A DNA stretch of 64,000 nt, from contig WTGQ01000002.1 of the NCBI GenBank assembly GCA_011525365.1, positions 1,883,862 through 1,947,861 of the forward strand, written 5' to 3'. The notes below the pieces were generated by a model. That model was not told where the DNA came from, searched no databases, and saw only the letters and a list, made by a program, of their open reading frames with translations. This stretch comes from Acidobacteriota bacterium. GTDB lineage: Bacteria; Acidobacteriota; Thermoanaerobaculia; Multivoradales; Multivoraceae. Numbering within the stretch: position 1 is the stretch's first letter; every line of letters begins with the position of its first letter. This document shows positions 46,125-54,387 of the stretch, in pieces. A program made the translations under genes and the position numbers.

Positions 46125-46640
46125 TCAACTCGCCTTGGCCTTGGAGATCTTGTCGAGGCTGGTGGTGAGCGCCTTTTCGACCAGCTCCTCGGCGCTCTCT
46201 TCGCTGATATCACGGACGTGGAGCACCTCGCTCACGATGAAGTACCTGGCCTTCTCGTACATCTTTTTCTCGCGGAACGAGAGGCTCTTCTTCTGACTCA
46301 CGAGGCGGAGGTTCTTGAGAACCTCGGCGGCGTCGGTCAACTCACCGGTCCGCATCTTGTCCAGGTTCTGCTTGTAGCGACCCTTCCAGTCCTTGTAGAC
46401 GTCGATATTGCCATCCTCGATCAGAGCGAGCAGATCCCTGATTTCCCGTTCCTTGGCCAGACGCCGGAGGCCGACGCGGTCCAGGTTCTCTTCGGGAACC
46501 ATCACCTTGGAGTCGTTCGCCAGCAGGCGGAGGTGGTAGTAGGTCTGCTTCTCACCGCCATCCGGTGCGCTCACCGCGATCCGCTCTACTACACTCACCC
46601 CGTGGTTGGGGTACACGACCTTCTCACCCACTCGGAACAC
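46125..46640 (-). CDS. carD: CarD-family transcriptional regulator
   Basis: CarD-like proteins bind RNA polymerase beta and stabilise open complexes at rRNA and other promoters. The N-terminal Tudor-like RNAP-interacting domain reads FRVGEKVVYPNHGVSVVERI, then YYHLRLLANDSKVMVPEEN. The C-terminal helical DNA-contact domain includes DVYKDWKGRYKQNLDKMRTG and LSFREKKMYEKARYFIVSEV. At 171 residues it is the short CarD form rather than Mfd. A strong sigma-70 promoter and a leader of about 135 nt precede it. Confidence 0.94.
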   Translation of the reverse strand: MFRVGEKVVYPNHGVSVVERIAVSAPDGGEKQTYYHLRLLANDSKVMVPEENLDRVGLRRLAKEREIRDLLALIEDGNIDVYKDWKGRYKQNLDKMRTGELTDAAEVLKNLRLVSQKKSLSFREKKMYEKARYFIVSEVLHVRDISEESAEELVEKALTTSLDKISKAKAS

Positions 46641-46962
46641 TCTGATCTCCCTTCAAACGGGTGGCAGGTGCACACTTCGGCAGGATCGCCGGAACGCTGG
46701 CTTCAGTTCCGGGATCGGCCGTGCGTTGCTTGTCTGACGCCCTGTGCCTAAGTTACAGAAAATCACGCAGTTAACGGTCGCTGATTGTAGCCTCCGAGGG
46801 TCGAATCGTCAAGGTCTTCCCGCCCCGTTTGCGCCACTTCCGGAAGCGTGACTCTAAGTCACTGACTGCGTTGAGTTTGTCGGCTTCCGGGTGGAACTGG
46901 AGCATTGGTGCTGTTACTGTCCCTCACCTTCTCCGCGCGAGCGTCCTGCCCGCGGAGTTTGT
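46641..46962. other. 322-bp gap: carD leader and promoter; no gene seen
   Basis: This region is the longest without a gene in the window. It holds the carD leader (46641 to about 46777), the carD promoter at 46784-46812, and about 150 bp before tRNA-Leu. I see no conserved ORF there and no certain tRNA promoter. Confidence 0.6.
46784..46812 (-). promoter_or_regulatory. Sigma-70 promoter of carD
   Basis: On the minus strand TTGACG (46812-46807), a 17-bp spacer and TACAAT (46789-46784) make the best -35/-10 pair I can find in the window. Transcription would start near 46777, giving a carD leader of about 137 nt. Confidence 0.75.
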
Positions 46963-47048
46963 GCCGGAGTGGCGGAATGGCAGACGCAGGGGACTCAAAA
47001 TCCCCCGCCCCTTGGGGCGTGTGGGTTCGACTCCCACCTCCGGCACCA
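46963..47048 (+). tRNA. tRNA-Leu (CAA)
   Basis: A class II tRNA with acceptor GCCGGAG/CTCCGGC, discriminator A and an encoded CCA. The anticodon stem GGGGA/TCCCC encloses CTCAAAA, giving anticodon CAA. A long GC-rich variable arm and the T-arm GTGGGTTCGACTCCCAC follow. Length is 86 nt. Confidence 0.97.
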
Positions 47049-47136
47049 CAGGCCCCGCGGATGCGTCCCCTGCGGGGACTCGCGGCATCCCTGCGCCCGC
47101 AAGGGCGTGTGGGTTCGACTCCCACGTCCGGCACCA
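47049..47136 (+). pseudogene. Decayed tandem copy of tRNA-Leu
   Basis: Directly after the tRNA CCA lies an 88-nt stretch. Its last 34 nt (47103-47136) repeat the tRNA 3' end, including T-arm, acceptor strand and CCA, with one mismatch. Upstream, GGGGACTC and ATCCC of the anticodon region are still recognisable, but the loop reads GCGGC and the 5' acceptor strand is lost. It cannot fold as a full tRNA. Confidence 0.7.
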
Positions 47137-47139
47137 GCA

Positions 47140-48837
47140 CTAGCTGTCGGCGTCGGCGTCGTCGACGAGCTCGATGCCCTCCTGCTCCAGCAACACGCCG
47201 ATCGCGCGGAAGTAGGCCAGTAGAGCACGGCGGTAGCTCGTGATCGCTTCGACTTCGCGGCTGCGGGCCGCGGTCAGGTCCTCCTGGATCTCGAGGACCT
47301 GGAAGCTGGTCCACAGCCCGTTCTCGTAGCGCTTCTGGGCCGCGTCCAGGTTCTGCTCCGCCAGTTCCCGCGACACCCGGGCCGAGTCGATCTGCTTGCC
47401 CGCGGTCTCCACGCCCCGTGCCGCCGTCCGCACCTCCGTGCGAATGGTCAGCATCAGGTCCTGAAGCTCCAGCCGGCCCTGGTCAAGCGCGAGGTCGGCG
47501 ATCCGGCTCTGCGCCCTCGCCGAGCGGTTCTGGAGCGGCTTCGACAGGTTCAGGCCAACGTTCCAGCCCTCGAAGACCTGGCCCAGAATCCCGTCGTAGA
47601 ACTGGCCGAGCGTCGACAGGAAGTCGAGCGAGTCGACCCGGATGAACTCCTCCGGGCAAGGCTCGAAGAGATCCGCGATGCTCGGCGGTCCGGGACGCTC
47701 GCAGACGGTCCGCTCCCCACCCAGGGCGTTCCGGCCGTAGCTCAGGCTCAGGTTCAGGTCGGGTTTGCGCTGGTTACGCAGAAAGGTCGAGTCGATCTCC
47801 AACGTCTCGATCCGAAGCTCCTGGCGATCGATCTCCACCCGCTTGTTGAGCGCCGAACTCAGCGACGCCTCCAGGTCGATCGCGACCCGGGAGATCTCGG
47901 GCGACGTCGTCGGCACGATCTCCAGGTCCCAGAGAGAGCGCTCGTCAAGGTTCAGCAGCCGCCGGAGCTCGTCCGCCGCGTCCTGGATCAGGGCCTGCAC
48001 CCGGATGATCTCCTCCTCGCGGGTCGCGATGCCGGCCTCGCTCTGAACAAGTTCCAGCGGCGCCAGCGTCCCCACCTCGATCTGGATGCGGTTCATCTCG
48101 TGCAGTTCGCGGGCCAGGGTGAGGCTCTCCTCGGCGACTTTCAACTGCTCGAGAGCCTCGACCAGGGCCCAGTAACCGTTGGCCACGGTCTGCACCGTAT
48201 CGATGACCTGGACTTCCAGATCCCCCATGCTGATGTCGCTGTTCAGCGCCGCGACCGCGAGGTTCCGCTCCGTGATCCTCTTGCCGCGGTTGCGCAGCAG
48301 CGGCTGGTCGAAGGCGAACTGCAGGCTGGAACGCAGGCTCGGGTTGATGTCCGAGAACCGGGAGTTCGACGTGAACCGGCTGTTCTGCCAGTTGATCGAG
48401 AAGGTGCCGCCCGAGGAAACCGGCTGCTGGAGTTCGACGTTCGCGGTCATCGTCTCGTTCTCGGTCACCAGGGCGCCGTCGAGCTGCGAGGCCGAAGGCT
48501 GGCTGTTGCTGTTGACGCTGGTGTTGATCCCGAGCACCATGTCGTAGATGCCATACGCCTGGTTGACCTGGAACAGCGACTGGGAACGCTGGTAGCGCTG
48601 CACCAGCAGTCCGAGGTTGTTCTGCAGGGCGATCGCGATCGCCTGGTCCAGTTCCAGCCGGAGCTGTCCATCGGCGATCTCCAGATCGGGTGCGATCGGC
48701 TGGGTGATCCAGGTCGAACCGACCTGCACCTGCCCCGCCGCCGGGGGACCCCAGACCGCGGCCGGAACGAGCATGGTGCAGAGAGCGATGATCGGCGCCG
48801 CGGATCTGCGGACGCTCTGCTTTGGGACCAGGTTCAT
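47140..48837 (-). CDS. TolC-family outer-membrane efflux protein
   Basis: An exported 565-residue protein of the OEP/TolC fold. It has a signal peptide (APIIALCTMLVPAAVWGPPAAG) and two OEP repeats, the first starting LRLELDQAIAIALQNNLGLLVQRY and the second around NVGLNLSKPLQNRSARAQSR. Long helical stretches such as AEQNLDAAQKRYENGLWTSFQVLEIQEDL follow. ATG 48837 is the start, with a purine-rich GAAGGAACA upstream; the open frame to 49032 has no signal. No RND or ABC pump gene is adjacent, so it may serve several exporters. Its stop lies 3 bp beyond the tRNA-like sequence. Confidence 0.9.
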   Translation of the reverse strand: MNLVPKQSVRRSAAPIIALCTMLVPAAVWGPPAAGQVQVGSTWITQPIAPDLEIADGQLRLELDQAIAIALQNNLGLLVQRYQRSQSLFQVNQAYGIYDMVLGINTSVNSNSQPSASQLDGALVTENETMTANVELQQPVSSGGTFSINWQNSRFTSNSRFSDINPSLRSSLQFAFDQPLLRNRGKRITERNLAVAALNSDISMGDLEVQVIDTVQTVANGYWALVEALEQLKVAEESLTLARELHEMNRIQIEVGTLAPLELVQSEAGIATREEEIIRVQALIQDAADELRRLLNLDERSLWDLEIVPTTSPEISRVAIDLEASLSSALNKRVEIDRQELRIETLEIDSTFLRNQRKPDLNLSLSYGRNALGGERTVCERPGPPSIADLFEPCPEEFIRVDSLDFLSTLGQFYDGILGQVFEGWNVGLNLSKPLQNRSARAQSRIADLALDQGRLELQDLMLTIRTEVRTAARGVETAGKQIDSARVSRELAEQNLDAAQKRYENGLWTSFQVLEIQEDLTAARSREVEAITSYRRALLAYFRAIGVLLEQEGIELVDDADADS

Positions 48838-48922
48838 CGGGCTGTGTTCCTTCCTTCGACGGCACCCTGACCGGAACGGGTACGGCGCGTCGTGTCTTTC
48901 CTCTTTGACGCGAGAGGCGCGA

Positions 48923-48938
48923 GGTTGTTTCAACAACC
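48923..48938. promoter_or_regulatory. Palindromic operator candidate upstream of the TolC gene
   Basis: GGTTGTT-TC-AACAACC is a perfect palindrome with 7-bp arms, about 85 bp upstream of the ATG at 48837. Operators of TetR-family efflux repressors often have this form. No repressor gene is next to it. Confidence 0.4.
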
Positions 48939-49048
48939 CTACGCCGGATCGTCCCGGAGCGCCGGCCTGGCGCACCGGGCGGGCAAGCCTAAGCGATGCC
49001 GGGGCGAGGCCCGCGGAGGCCCCACACTCCAAAGGCGTTCGGCGACCG

Positions 49049-50665
49049 TCAGCCGTCGATCAGCTCGAGGGCCATGCGGCGCGCTTCCTCGAGCGTACCG
49101 GCCTGCCGACCCGGGGGAAGATCCCGGAGAATGTCGAGCGTGCGGAGAGTTCTCGCGACCGAACCCGTGAGACCGCTGATGACGACGTCCGTCTCCTCTT
49201 CCGCGGCCACGTTCAGGAGCCGCTGGATCACCATTGCCGCGCTGTCGTCGAGGTAGATCGCGTCCGAGAAATCGAAGATCACCACTTCGTGGTCCTTGAT
49301 GTCGCCGCCGATTACGGTCGACAACTTGTTCGAGGAGGCGACCGTGAGGGTCCCCTTGAGCGCCACCAGGCCGACGCGTGCCGAGTAGGGGTCGACGTTG
49401 GCTCGTTCGTTGCCCTCGGTTACGAACGTCCGGTCGAGGAGCGGCACCGAGATCACACTGTCGAGTTCGAGCCCCTCCAGACGCCGCGCGTGCGCCATCC
49501 CCGCCGCGATCAGACCAACGGCGACCGCCGTGACCAGGTCGACGAAGACCGTCAGACCCAACGTCAACAGCATGACGAAGAGATGCTCCCGGCGAATCCG
49601 GTGGATGCGTGCAAGCATCGGCCAGTCGATGATGTCCCACCCCACCTTCATCATGATCGCCGCCAGAACGGCGTGCGGAACCGGTTCGACGAGCGGCCCG
49701 AGCCCCAGAACGAGGAGCAGGAGGAAGATCGCCCGCAGGGCGCCGGACACCGGTGTCGAGCCGCCGGCGCGGATGTTCACGACGGTGCCCATCGTGGCGC
49801 CGGCTCCAGGCAGGCCGCCGAGCAGGCCCGAGATCATGTTGCCGATGCCCTGGCCGACCAGCTCGCGGTTGGGGTTGTGGCGTGTACCGGTCAGCGAGTC
49901 CGCCACCAGGGATGTCAGAAGGCTGTCGACCGATCCCAGCAGCGCGAGAATGAGAGCCGGCTGGAACGCCTCCAACAGGAAGCCCGCGCTCGGCAAACCG
50001 ATCTTGAGCGTCGGCAGGCCTGTCGGCACGTGACCGAGCGCCGGAGCGCCGCTCAACCACAGGATGCCCACTGCGGAACCGAGAAGGAGGGCGAGCAGGG
50101 GCCCCGGGAGATAGCGCGAAAGCCGCCGGGGCCACAGAAAGCCGGCCGCAAGGGTGACGGCGCCGATGGCGACGGCGTTCAGGTTGGCCCCGGCCGTCGC
50201 TTCCGGAATCGCGCGGACGGCGCCCAGTGCTCCACCCGCCGCGGGCGGCGCGCCGAGGAACGGCAGAACCTGGATCAGGATGACGATGACCCCGATTCCG
50301 GACATGAATCCGGAAACGACGACGTACGGCGTGTACACCACGAAGCGGCCGATCTTCGCCAGACCCAGGAGCATCTGAAGCAGGCCGCCGAGGACGACGA
50401 CGGTAAGCGCCTCCGTGAGATCGGACGCGTGGGTCGTGAGGATGACCGTCATGGCGACGGTCATCGGCGCCGTGGGACCCGAGATCTGGGACCGCGTGCC
50501 ACCGAACACGGCAGCGAAGAACCCTACGGCTATGGCGCCATGGAGGCCCGCCACCGCACCCATACCGGAAGCCACGCCGAGCGCCAGAGCGACCGGGAGG
50601 GCGACGACGGTGGCCGTCAGCGCTCCGAACAGGTCGCCACGGAACGTCCCGACGTTGTACTTCAC
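49049..50665 (-). CDS. SulP/SLC26-family anion transporter with STAS domain
   Basis: This 538-residue protein has about ten to twelve TM segments and the SulP core. The N-terminal segment is FRGDLFGALTATVVALPVALALGVASGMGA. Inner motifs include FGGTRSQISGPTAPMTV and NRELVGQGIGNMISGLLGGLPGAGATMGT. The C-terminal STAS domain has VVIFDFSDAIYLDDSAAMVI. Homologues carry sulfate, bicarbonate or dicarboxylates; substrate cannot be assigned here. It starts at GTG 50665 and is divergent from purC. Confidence 0.92.
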   Translation of the reverse strand: MKYNVGTFRGDLFGALTATVVALPVALALGVASGMGAVAGLHGAIAVGFFAAVFGGTRSQISGPTAPMTVAMTVILTTHASDLTEALTVVVLGGLLQMLLGLAKIGRFVVYTPYVVVSGFMSGIGVIVILIQVLPFLGAPPAAGGALGAVRAIPEATAGANLNAVAIGAVTLAAGFLWPRRLSRYLPGPLLALLLGSAVGILWLSGAPALGHVPTGLPTLKIGLPSAGFLLEAFQPALILALLGSVDSLLTSLVADSLTGTRHNPNRELVGQGIGNMISGLLGGLPGAGATMGTVVNIRAGGSTPVSGALRAIFLLLLVLGLGPLVEPVPHAVLAAIMMKVGWDIIDWPMLARIHRIRREHLFVMLLTLGLTVFVDLVTAVAVGLIAAGMAHARRLEGLELDSVISVPLLDRTFVTEGNERANVDPYSARVGLVALKGTLTVASSNKLSTVIGGDIKDHEVVIFDFSDAIYLDDSAAMVIQRLLNVAAEEETDVVISGLTGSVARTLRTLDILRDLPPGRQAGTLEEARRMALELIDG

Positions 50666-50771
50666 GCCGGGGGCGCTCCGATCGACTGTGCGGTGGCTCC
50701 TTTTGGCCCTCCCGTGCGCATGATCCCGGGACTCCTTCTGGCTGTGTCGGCCATGCTACATTCCCGTCGCC

Positions 50772-51647
50772 ATGAACGTCCTCGAAGGTCTGCCGGAGCC
50801 CCGCCGTGGCAAGGTTCGCGACATCTACGATCTCGGCGACCGGCTGCTGCTCGTGGCCAGCGACCGCGTATCCGCCTACGACTTCGTGCTCTCTCCGGAG
50901 ATTCCGGACAAAGGCAAAGTGCTGAACCAGTTGACGAACTTCTGGTTCGCGCGGCTCGGCGACGTCATCCCGAATCATCTGCTCGAGACCGATGTGCGCC
51001 GCTTCCCCGCCGACCTGCAGCCGCATGCGGGCTATCTGGATGGCCGGTCGGTCCTGGTGAGGAAAGCGGAGGTCGTGCCCTACGAGTGCGTGGCCAGGGG
51101 CTACCTCGCCGGCAGTGCGTTCCGGGAGTACCAGGAGACGGGGCGTGCCTGCGGCCACGGCCTGCCGTCCGGGATGCTGCGGGCCGAGCAACTGGACGAG
51201 GCGATCTTCACCCCGGCGACGAAGGCCGAGGAAGGCCACGACGAGAACATCGACTACGACACCCTGGTCGACGGCGTCGGTGACGAGATGGCCGCCACCC
51301 TGCGGCGGGTGACGCTCGAGCTCTTCAACCGGGGTCGGGAACTCGCGGCCGGCCGTGGCCTCATCCTCGCCGACACGAAGTTCGAGTTCGGGCTCGTTGA
51401 CGGCCGCCTGATTCTGATCGACGAAGTGCTCACTCCGGATTCGTCGCGCTACTGGGACGCGGCCCAGTGGACTCCCGGCACCGAACCCGTCTCCTTCGAC
51501 AAGCAGCCGGTCCGTGACTGGGTCGCGGGGACCGGCTGGGACAAGGCTTCCCCGCCGCCGGAACTGACGCCGGAGGTCGTCAACGAGACGAGGGAGCGCT
51601 ACCTCGACGCCTTCCGCCGGGTCACTGGCCGCGAACCGGTCCTCTAG
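50772..51647 (+). CDS. purC: Phosphoribosylaminoimidazole-succinocarboxamide synthase
   Basis: PurC joins CAIR and aspartate in purine synthesis. The 291-residue protein shows GKVRDIYDLGDRLLLVASDRVSAYDFVL at the N-terminus, LVRKAEVVPYECVARGYLAGS, the ATP-grasp-like LILADTKFEFGL and LIDEVLTPDSSRYWDAAQW. It stands alone rather than in a pur operon. There is no Shine-Dalgarno; TACATT ends 9 nt before the ATG. Its 3' end overlaps the alr stop by 26 bp in the opposite sense. Confidence 0.96.
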   Translation: MNVLEGLPEPRRGKVRDIYDLGDRLLLVASDRVSAYDFVLSPEIPDKGKVLNQLTNFWFARLGDVIPNHLLETDVRRFPADLQPHAGYLDGRSVLVRKAEVVPYECVARGYLAGSAFREYQETGRACGHGLPSGMLRAEQLDEAIFTPATKAEEGHDENIDYDTLVDGVGDEMAATLRRVTLELFNRGRELAAGRGLILADTKFEFGLVDGRLILIDEVLTPDSSRYWDAAQWTPGTEPVSFDKQPVRDWVAGTGWDKASPPPELTPEVVNETRERYLDAFRRVTGREPVL

Positions 51648-52803
51648 CAGCCGACGCGCCGTTGCCGCGATTGATCATGTGGCGCGGCAGACGGAGCCCC
51701 AGACCGCACCAGACTTCGTAGGCCGCGATGCCCGCGCGGCCTGCCAGCTCGCCGACGCCGATCCGCTGATCTCGCTGGTCTCCGAGGAGGACGCACTCGT
51801 CCCCGATCGCGGCGTTCGAAACCCCGGTGACGTCGACGGTCAGCGAGTCCATGCTGATCTGGCCGACGATCGGGCAACGCTCTTCCCCGACCAGGACTTC
51901 GCCGCCGCCGAAGCCGGTGCTGAAACCGTCTCCATAGCCGACCCGGACCAGGGCGATCCGGGCCGGGTCGGGCGCTCGCCAGGTCCGCCCGTAGCCCACG
52001 CCGGCGCCGGCCGGCACGCGCCGCACGTCGACGATCGGTGCCTTGACGCTCATGACGGGCCGTAAACCGGCCATCCTGGAGCCATCGACCAGCGTCGCCA
52101 GGTCGAGCCCGTAGAGGGCGCCGCCGACCCGTACCGCGGTCCACCGTGCGGAGGCGCGCCGCAGCGCGGCGGACGAGTTCGCAAGATGCACCGGCGCCGA
52201 ACGGCGCTCACTCGAGTCGAGAAGCCCGACCGCGGCCGTGAAACGGCGTTCCTGTTCTTCAGTGAAAGAGCTCGCTGCCAGCTCGGACTCGACCAGGTGC
52301 GACATCAAGCCCGCAAGCCGGTACTCGGGAGCGGCCCGCAGGTCGTCCAGCGCCGCCGGCCAATCACTCAGGTCGAGGCCCGACCGGCTCATGCCCGTGT
52401 CCAGTTCGACGACGACCTCCAATGCCGGTCCGGCGCCAGCCTCGCTCTGGCGAAGCCAGGCGCGCCAGGCCTCAAGTTGGCCCAGGCGGGTGAGCACCGG
52501 CGTTGTCGTCCAGCGAATGACGCGATCCAGATCCTCGGGCGACTCCGGGCCGCCGAGCAGAAGGAGGCGACCGCCATACCCCGCGCGGCGGAGCTCCTCC
52601 AGTTCGGCAGTACGCGCCACCGCCAGGCCGTCGATGCCGAGCCTCTCGAGTTCCAGTGCCACAGCCGCCGCGCCGTGCCCGTAGGCGTCTGCCTTGACGA
52701 CGCCGTAGACGGCCGCCTGACCGACCGCCCGCCGCACCGCGCACAGGTTGACCGCCAGGGCGCCGAGATCGATCTCGACGCGCGCACTTCGGCCGGGATT
52801 CAG
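51622..52803 (-). CDS. alr: Alanine racemase (CTG start)
   Basis: Alr makes D-alanine for peptidoglycan with PLP. From CTG 52803 the protein is 393 residues and opens NPGRSARVEIDLGALAVNLCAVRRAV, the normal Alr N-terminus. It places the PLP lysine at about residue 37 in VYGVVKADAYGHG (39 in well-studied Alr). The catalytic Tyr region is GAGVGYGRTW, and the C-terminal domain has GEECVLLGDQ-like sequence. A conventional start exists only at GTG 52737, which loses the first beta strand. CTG overlaps the dnaB TGA (CTGA) and has GGAGAGG 5 nt upstream. Confidence 0.93.
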   Translation of the reverse strand: MNPGRSARVEIDLGALAVNLCAVRRAVGQAAVYGVVKADAYGHGAAAVALELERLGIDGLAVARTAELEELRRAGYGGRLLLLGGPESPEDLDRVIRWTTTPVLTRLGQLEAWRAWLRQSEAGAGPALEVVVELDTGMSRSGLDLSDWPAALDDLRAAPEYRLAGLMSHLVESELAASSFTEEQERRFTAAVGLLDSSERRSAPVHLANSSAALRRASARWTAVRVGGALYGLDLATLVDGSRMAGLRPVMSVKAPIVDVRRVPAGAGVGYGRTWRAPDPARIALVRVGYGDGFSTGFGGGEVLVGEERCPIVGQISMDSLTVDVTGVSNAAIGDECVLLGDQRDQRIGVGELAGRAGIAAYEVWCGLGLRLPRHMINRGNGASAARGPVRGQ

Positions 52804-54170
52804 TTGGGCCTCTCCGGCGGCGTGTGGTACCCGTCGTAACTGCGGAACGTGGTCGTATCCCCGAGAAAGACGAGCTGCACAGACCCGGTCTCGCCGTTCC
52901 GATGCTTGGCGATGATCAGTTCGGCCATCCCTTCCACCTCGAGATTGTCCGGTTCATACACCTCCTCGCGGTAGACGAACATGACGATGTCGGCGTCCTG
53001 CTCGATGTTCCCCGACTCGCGAAGGTCGGCAAGCTGGGGGCGGTGATCCTTGCCCCGGCGCTCTGGCAGCCGTGAAAGCTGGGAGAGGGCCACGACCGGC
53101 ACCTCGAGTTCCTTGGCCAGTTGCTTCAAGCCCCTGGTGATGGCGCCTATCTCCAGGTTGCGGTTCTCGTAACGGCCACCCGCGTTCATCAACTGGAGGT
53201 AGTCGACTACCAGCAGTGCGAGCCCGCCCTGTGCCTTGAGCCGGCGTGCCTTGGAGGCCACCTCCAGCAGGGATGGATTGGCGGAGTCGTCGACGAACAA
53301 CCGGGTGCTCTCGCTGTCCTTCTTTGCCTGAAGGAGCCGCTTCCAGTCCGCACCAGACAGGCGGCCGCTGCGCAGTTTGTGAAACGGAATGTCGGTCCTT
53401 GAGCAGAGTACCCGCATGGCGATCTCGCGCTGGCTCATCTCGAGCGAGAAGAAGCCGGCGACCTTGTTCTCGTCCTGGGCGACGTGGACGGCCATGTTCA
53501 GCGCCAGGCTCGTCTTTCCCATGCCGGGACGGCCGGCGACAATGACCAGGTTGCCCGGCTGCAGACCGTGTGTCATCCGATCGAGGTCGACGAATCCGGT
53601 TGGCAGACCGGCTAGCTCGCCCGCCCCCCGCTTCCCGAGTTGTTCGAGTTGCTCGAGTGTCGTGTCGTAGATCTCCCCAAGGGGAACCAACGAACGCGAG
53701 ACCGCGTCCTCGCTGAGGTCAAGGACCTGCCGCTCGGCTTCGGCCAGGGCCTCCTGGGCCTCCAGACCGCCATCGAGAGCCTTCGTGTAGATCTTCGTGC
53801 AGGCGTCGAGGAGGCGACGCCTCAGAGCCCGTTCCTTGATGATCTCAACGTAGGCGTCAACCCGGCCGAGATCGGGCAGGTCCACCTCGAGCGTGGCGAG
53901 ATAGGCCACGCCGCCGGCCGACTCGAACTCGCCGCGTTGCTCCAGCCGGGCCTGAATCGTGCGCAGGTCGATGGGACTCTCCGCTTCCTGAAGCGCCAGC
54001 ATCGCTTCGTACAACAGCCTGTGGCGCTCGAAGTAGTAGTCCTCGGGCTTCAGCCGGCTCGAGGTGGGCGCCAGGTGCCGCTCCGCGTCGAGCAGGATCG
54101 CGGCCAGTACCGCACGCTCCGACTCCTCGCTGTGCGGCAGACTGTGGGTGTCCTCGACGGGTGCGCGCAC
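52800..54170 (-). CDS. dnaB: Replicative DNA helicase DnaB
   Basis: DnaB unwinds DNA at the fork. The N-terminal DnaG-interacting domain begins LPHSEESERAVLAAILLD. The RecA-fold core has GLPTGFVDLDRMTHGLQPGNLVIVAGRPGMGKTSLALN, GFFSLEMSQREIAMRVL, LLVVDYLQLM and LSRLPERRGKDHRPQLADLRESGNIEQDAD. There is no intein. Length is 456 residues. It starts at GTG 54170 with GGAGGAG immediately upstream, so it is strongly SD-led. Confidence 0.97.
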   Translation of the reverse strand: MRAPVEDTHSLPHSEESERAVLAAILLDAERHLAPTSSRLKPEDYYFERHRLLYEAMLALQEAESPIDLRTIQARLEQRGEFESAGGVAYLATLEVDLPDLGRVDAYVEIIKERALRRRLLDACTKIYTKALDGGLEAQEALAEAERQVLDLSEDAVSRSLVPLGEIYDTTLEQLEQLGKRGAGELAGLPTGFVDLDRMTHGLQPGNLVIVAGRPGMGKTSLALNMAVHVAQDENKVAGFFSLEMSQREIAMRVLCSRTDIPFHKLRSGRLSGADWKRLLQAKKDSESTRLFVDDSANPSLLEVASKARRLKAQGGLALLVVDYLQLMNAGGRYENRNLEIGAITRGLKQLAKELEVPVVALSQLSRLPERRGKDHRPQLADLRESGNIEQDADIVMFVYREEVYEPDNLEVEGMAELIIAKHRNGETGSVQLVFLGDTTTFRSYDGYHTPPERPN

Positions 54171-54387
54171 GTCTCCTCCGGAGCCTTAGCCTAGCCTTCG
54201 AGCCATGGCGTGCACAGGCCGTGGCGGCGCGGCGTGACGTCTCGCAAATCTGCTCGGACTTTCCGGCGATTGCGCTTCCGCAACCTCCGCAGAGCCTGAT
54301 CCAGGGCTGCGGATTCTCGATAGCGCGTGCGAGAATGAGGCGCTGCCGGAACGGCGTCCGGACACCGGCACAGATTGCCCCCAGTCC

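Noticed and set aside
47049..47136. A second functional tRNA-Leu
   Set aside because: The 5' acceptor strand and a proper D-arm are missing, and the anticodon stem is broken. Only the 3' half is intact.
48617..51283. An 888-codon open frame on the plus strand
   Set aside because: It is antisense to tolC and sulP and then runs out of frame through purC. Its residue composition is Arg/Gly/His-rich, without any domain. It is a high-GC shadow.
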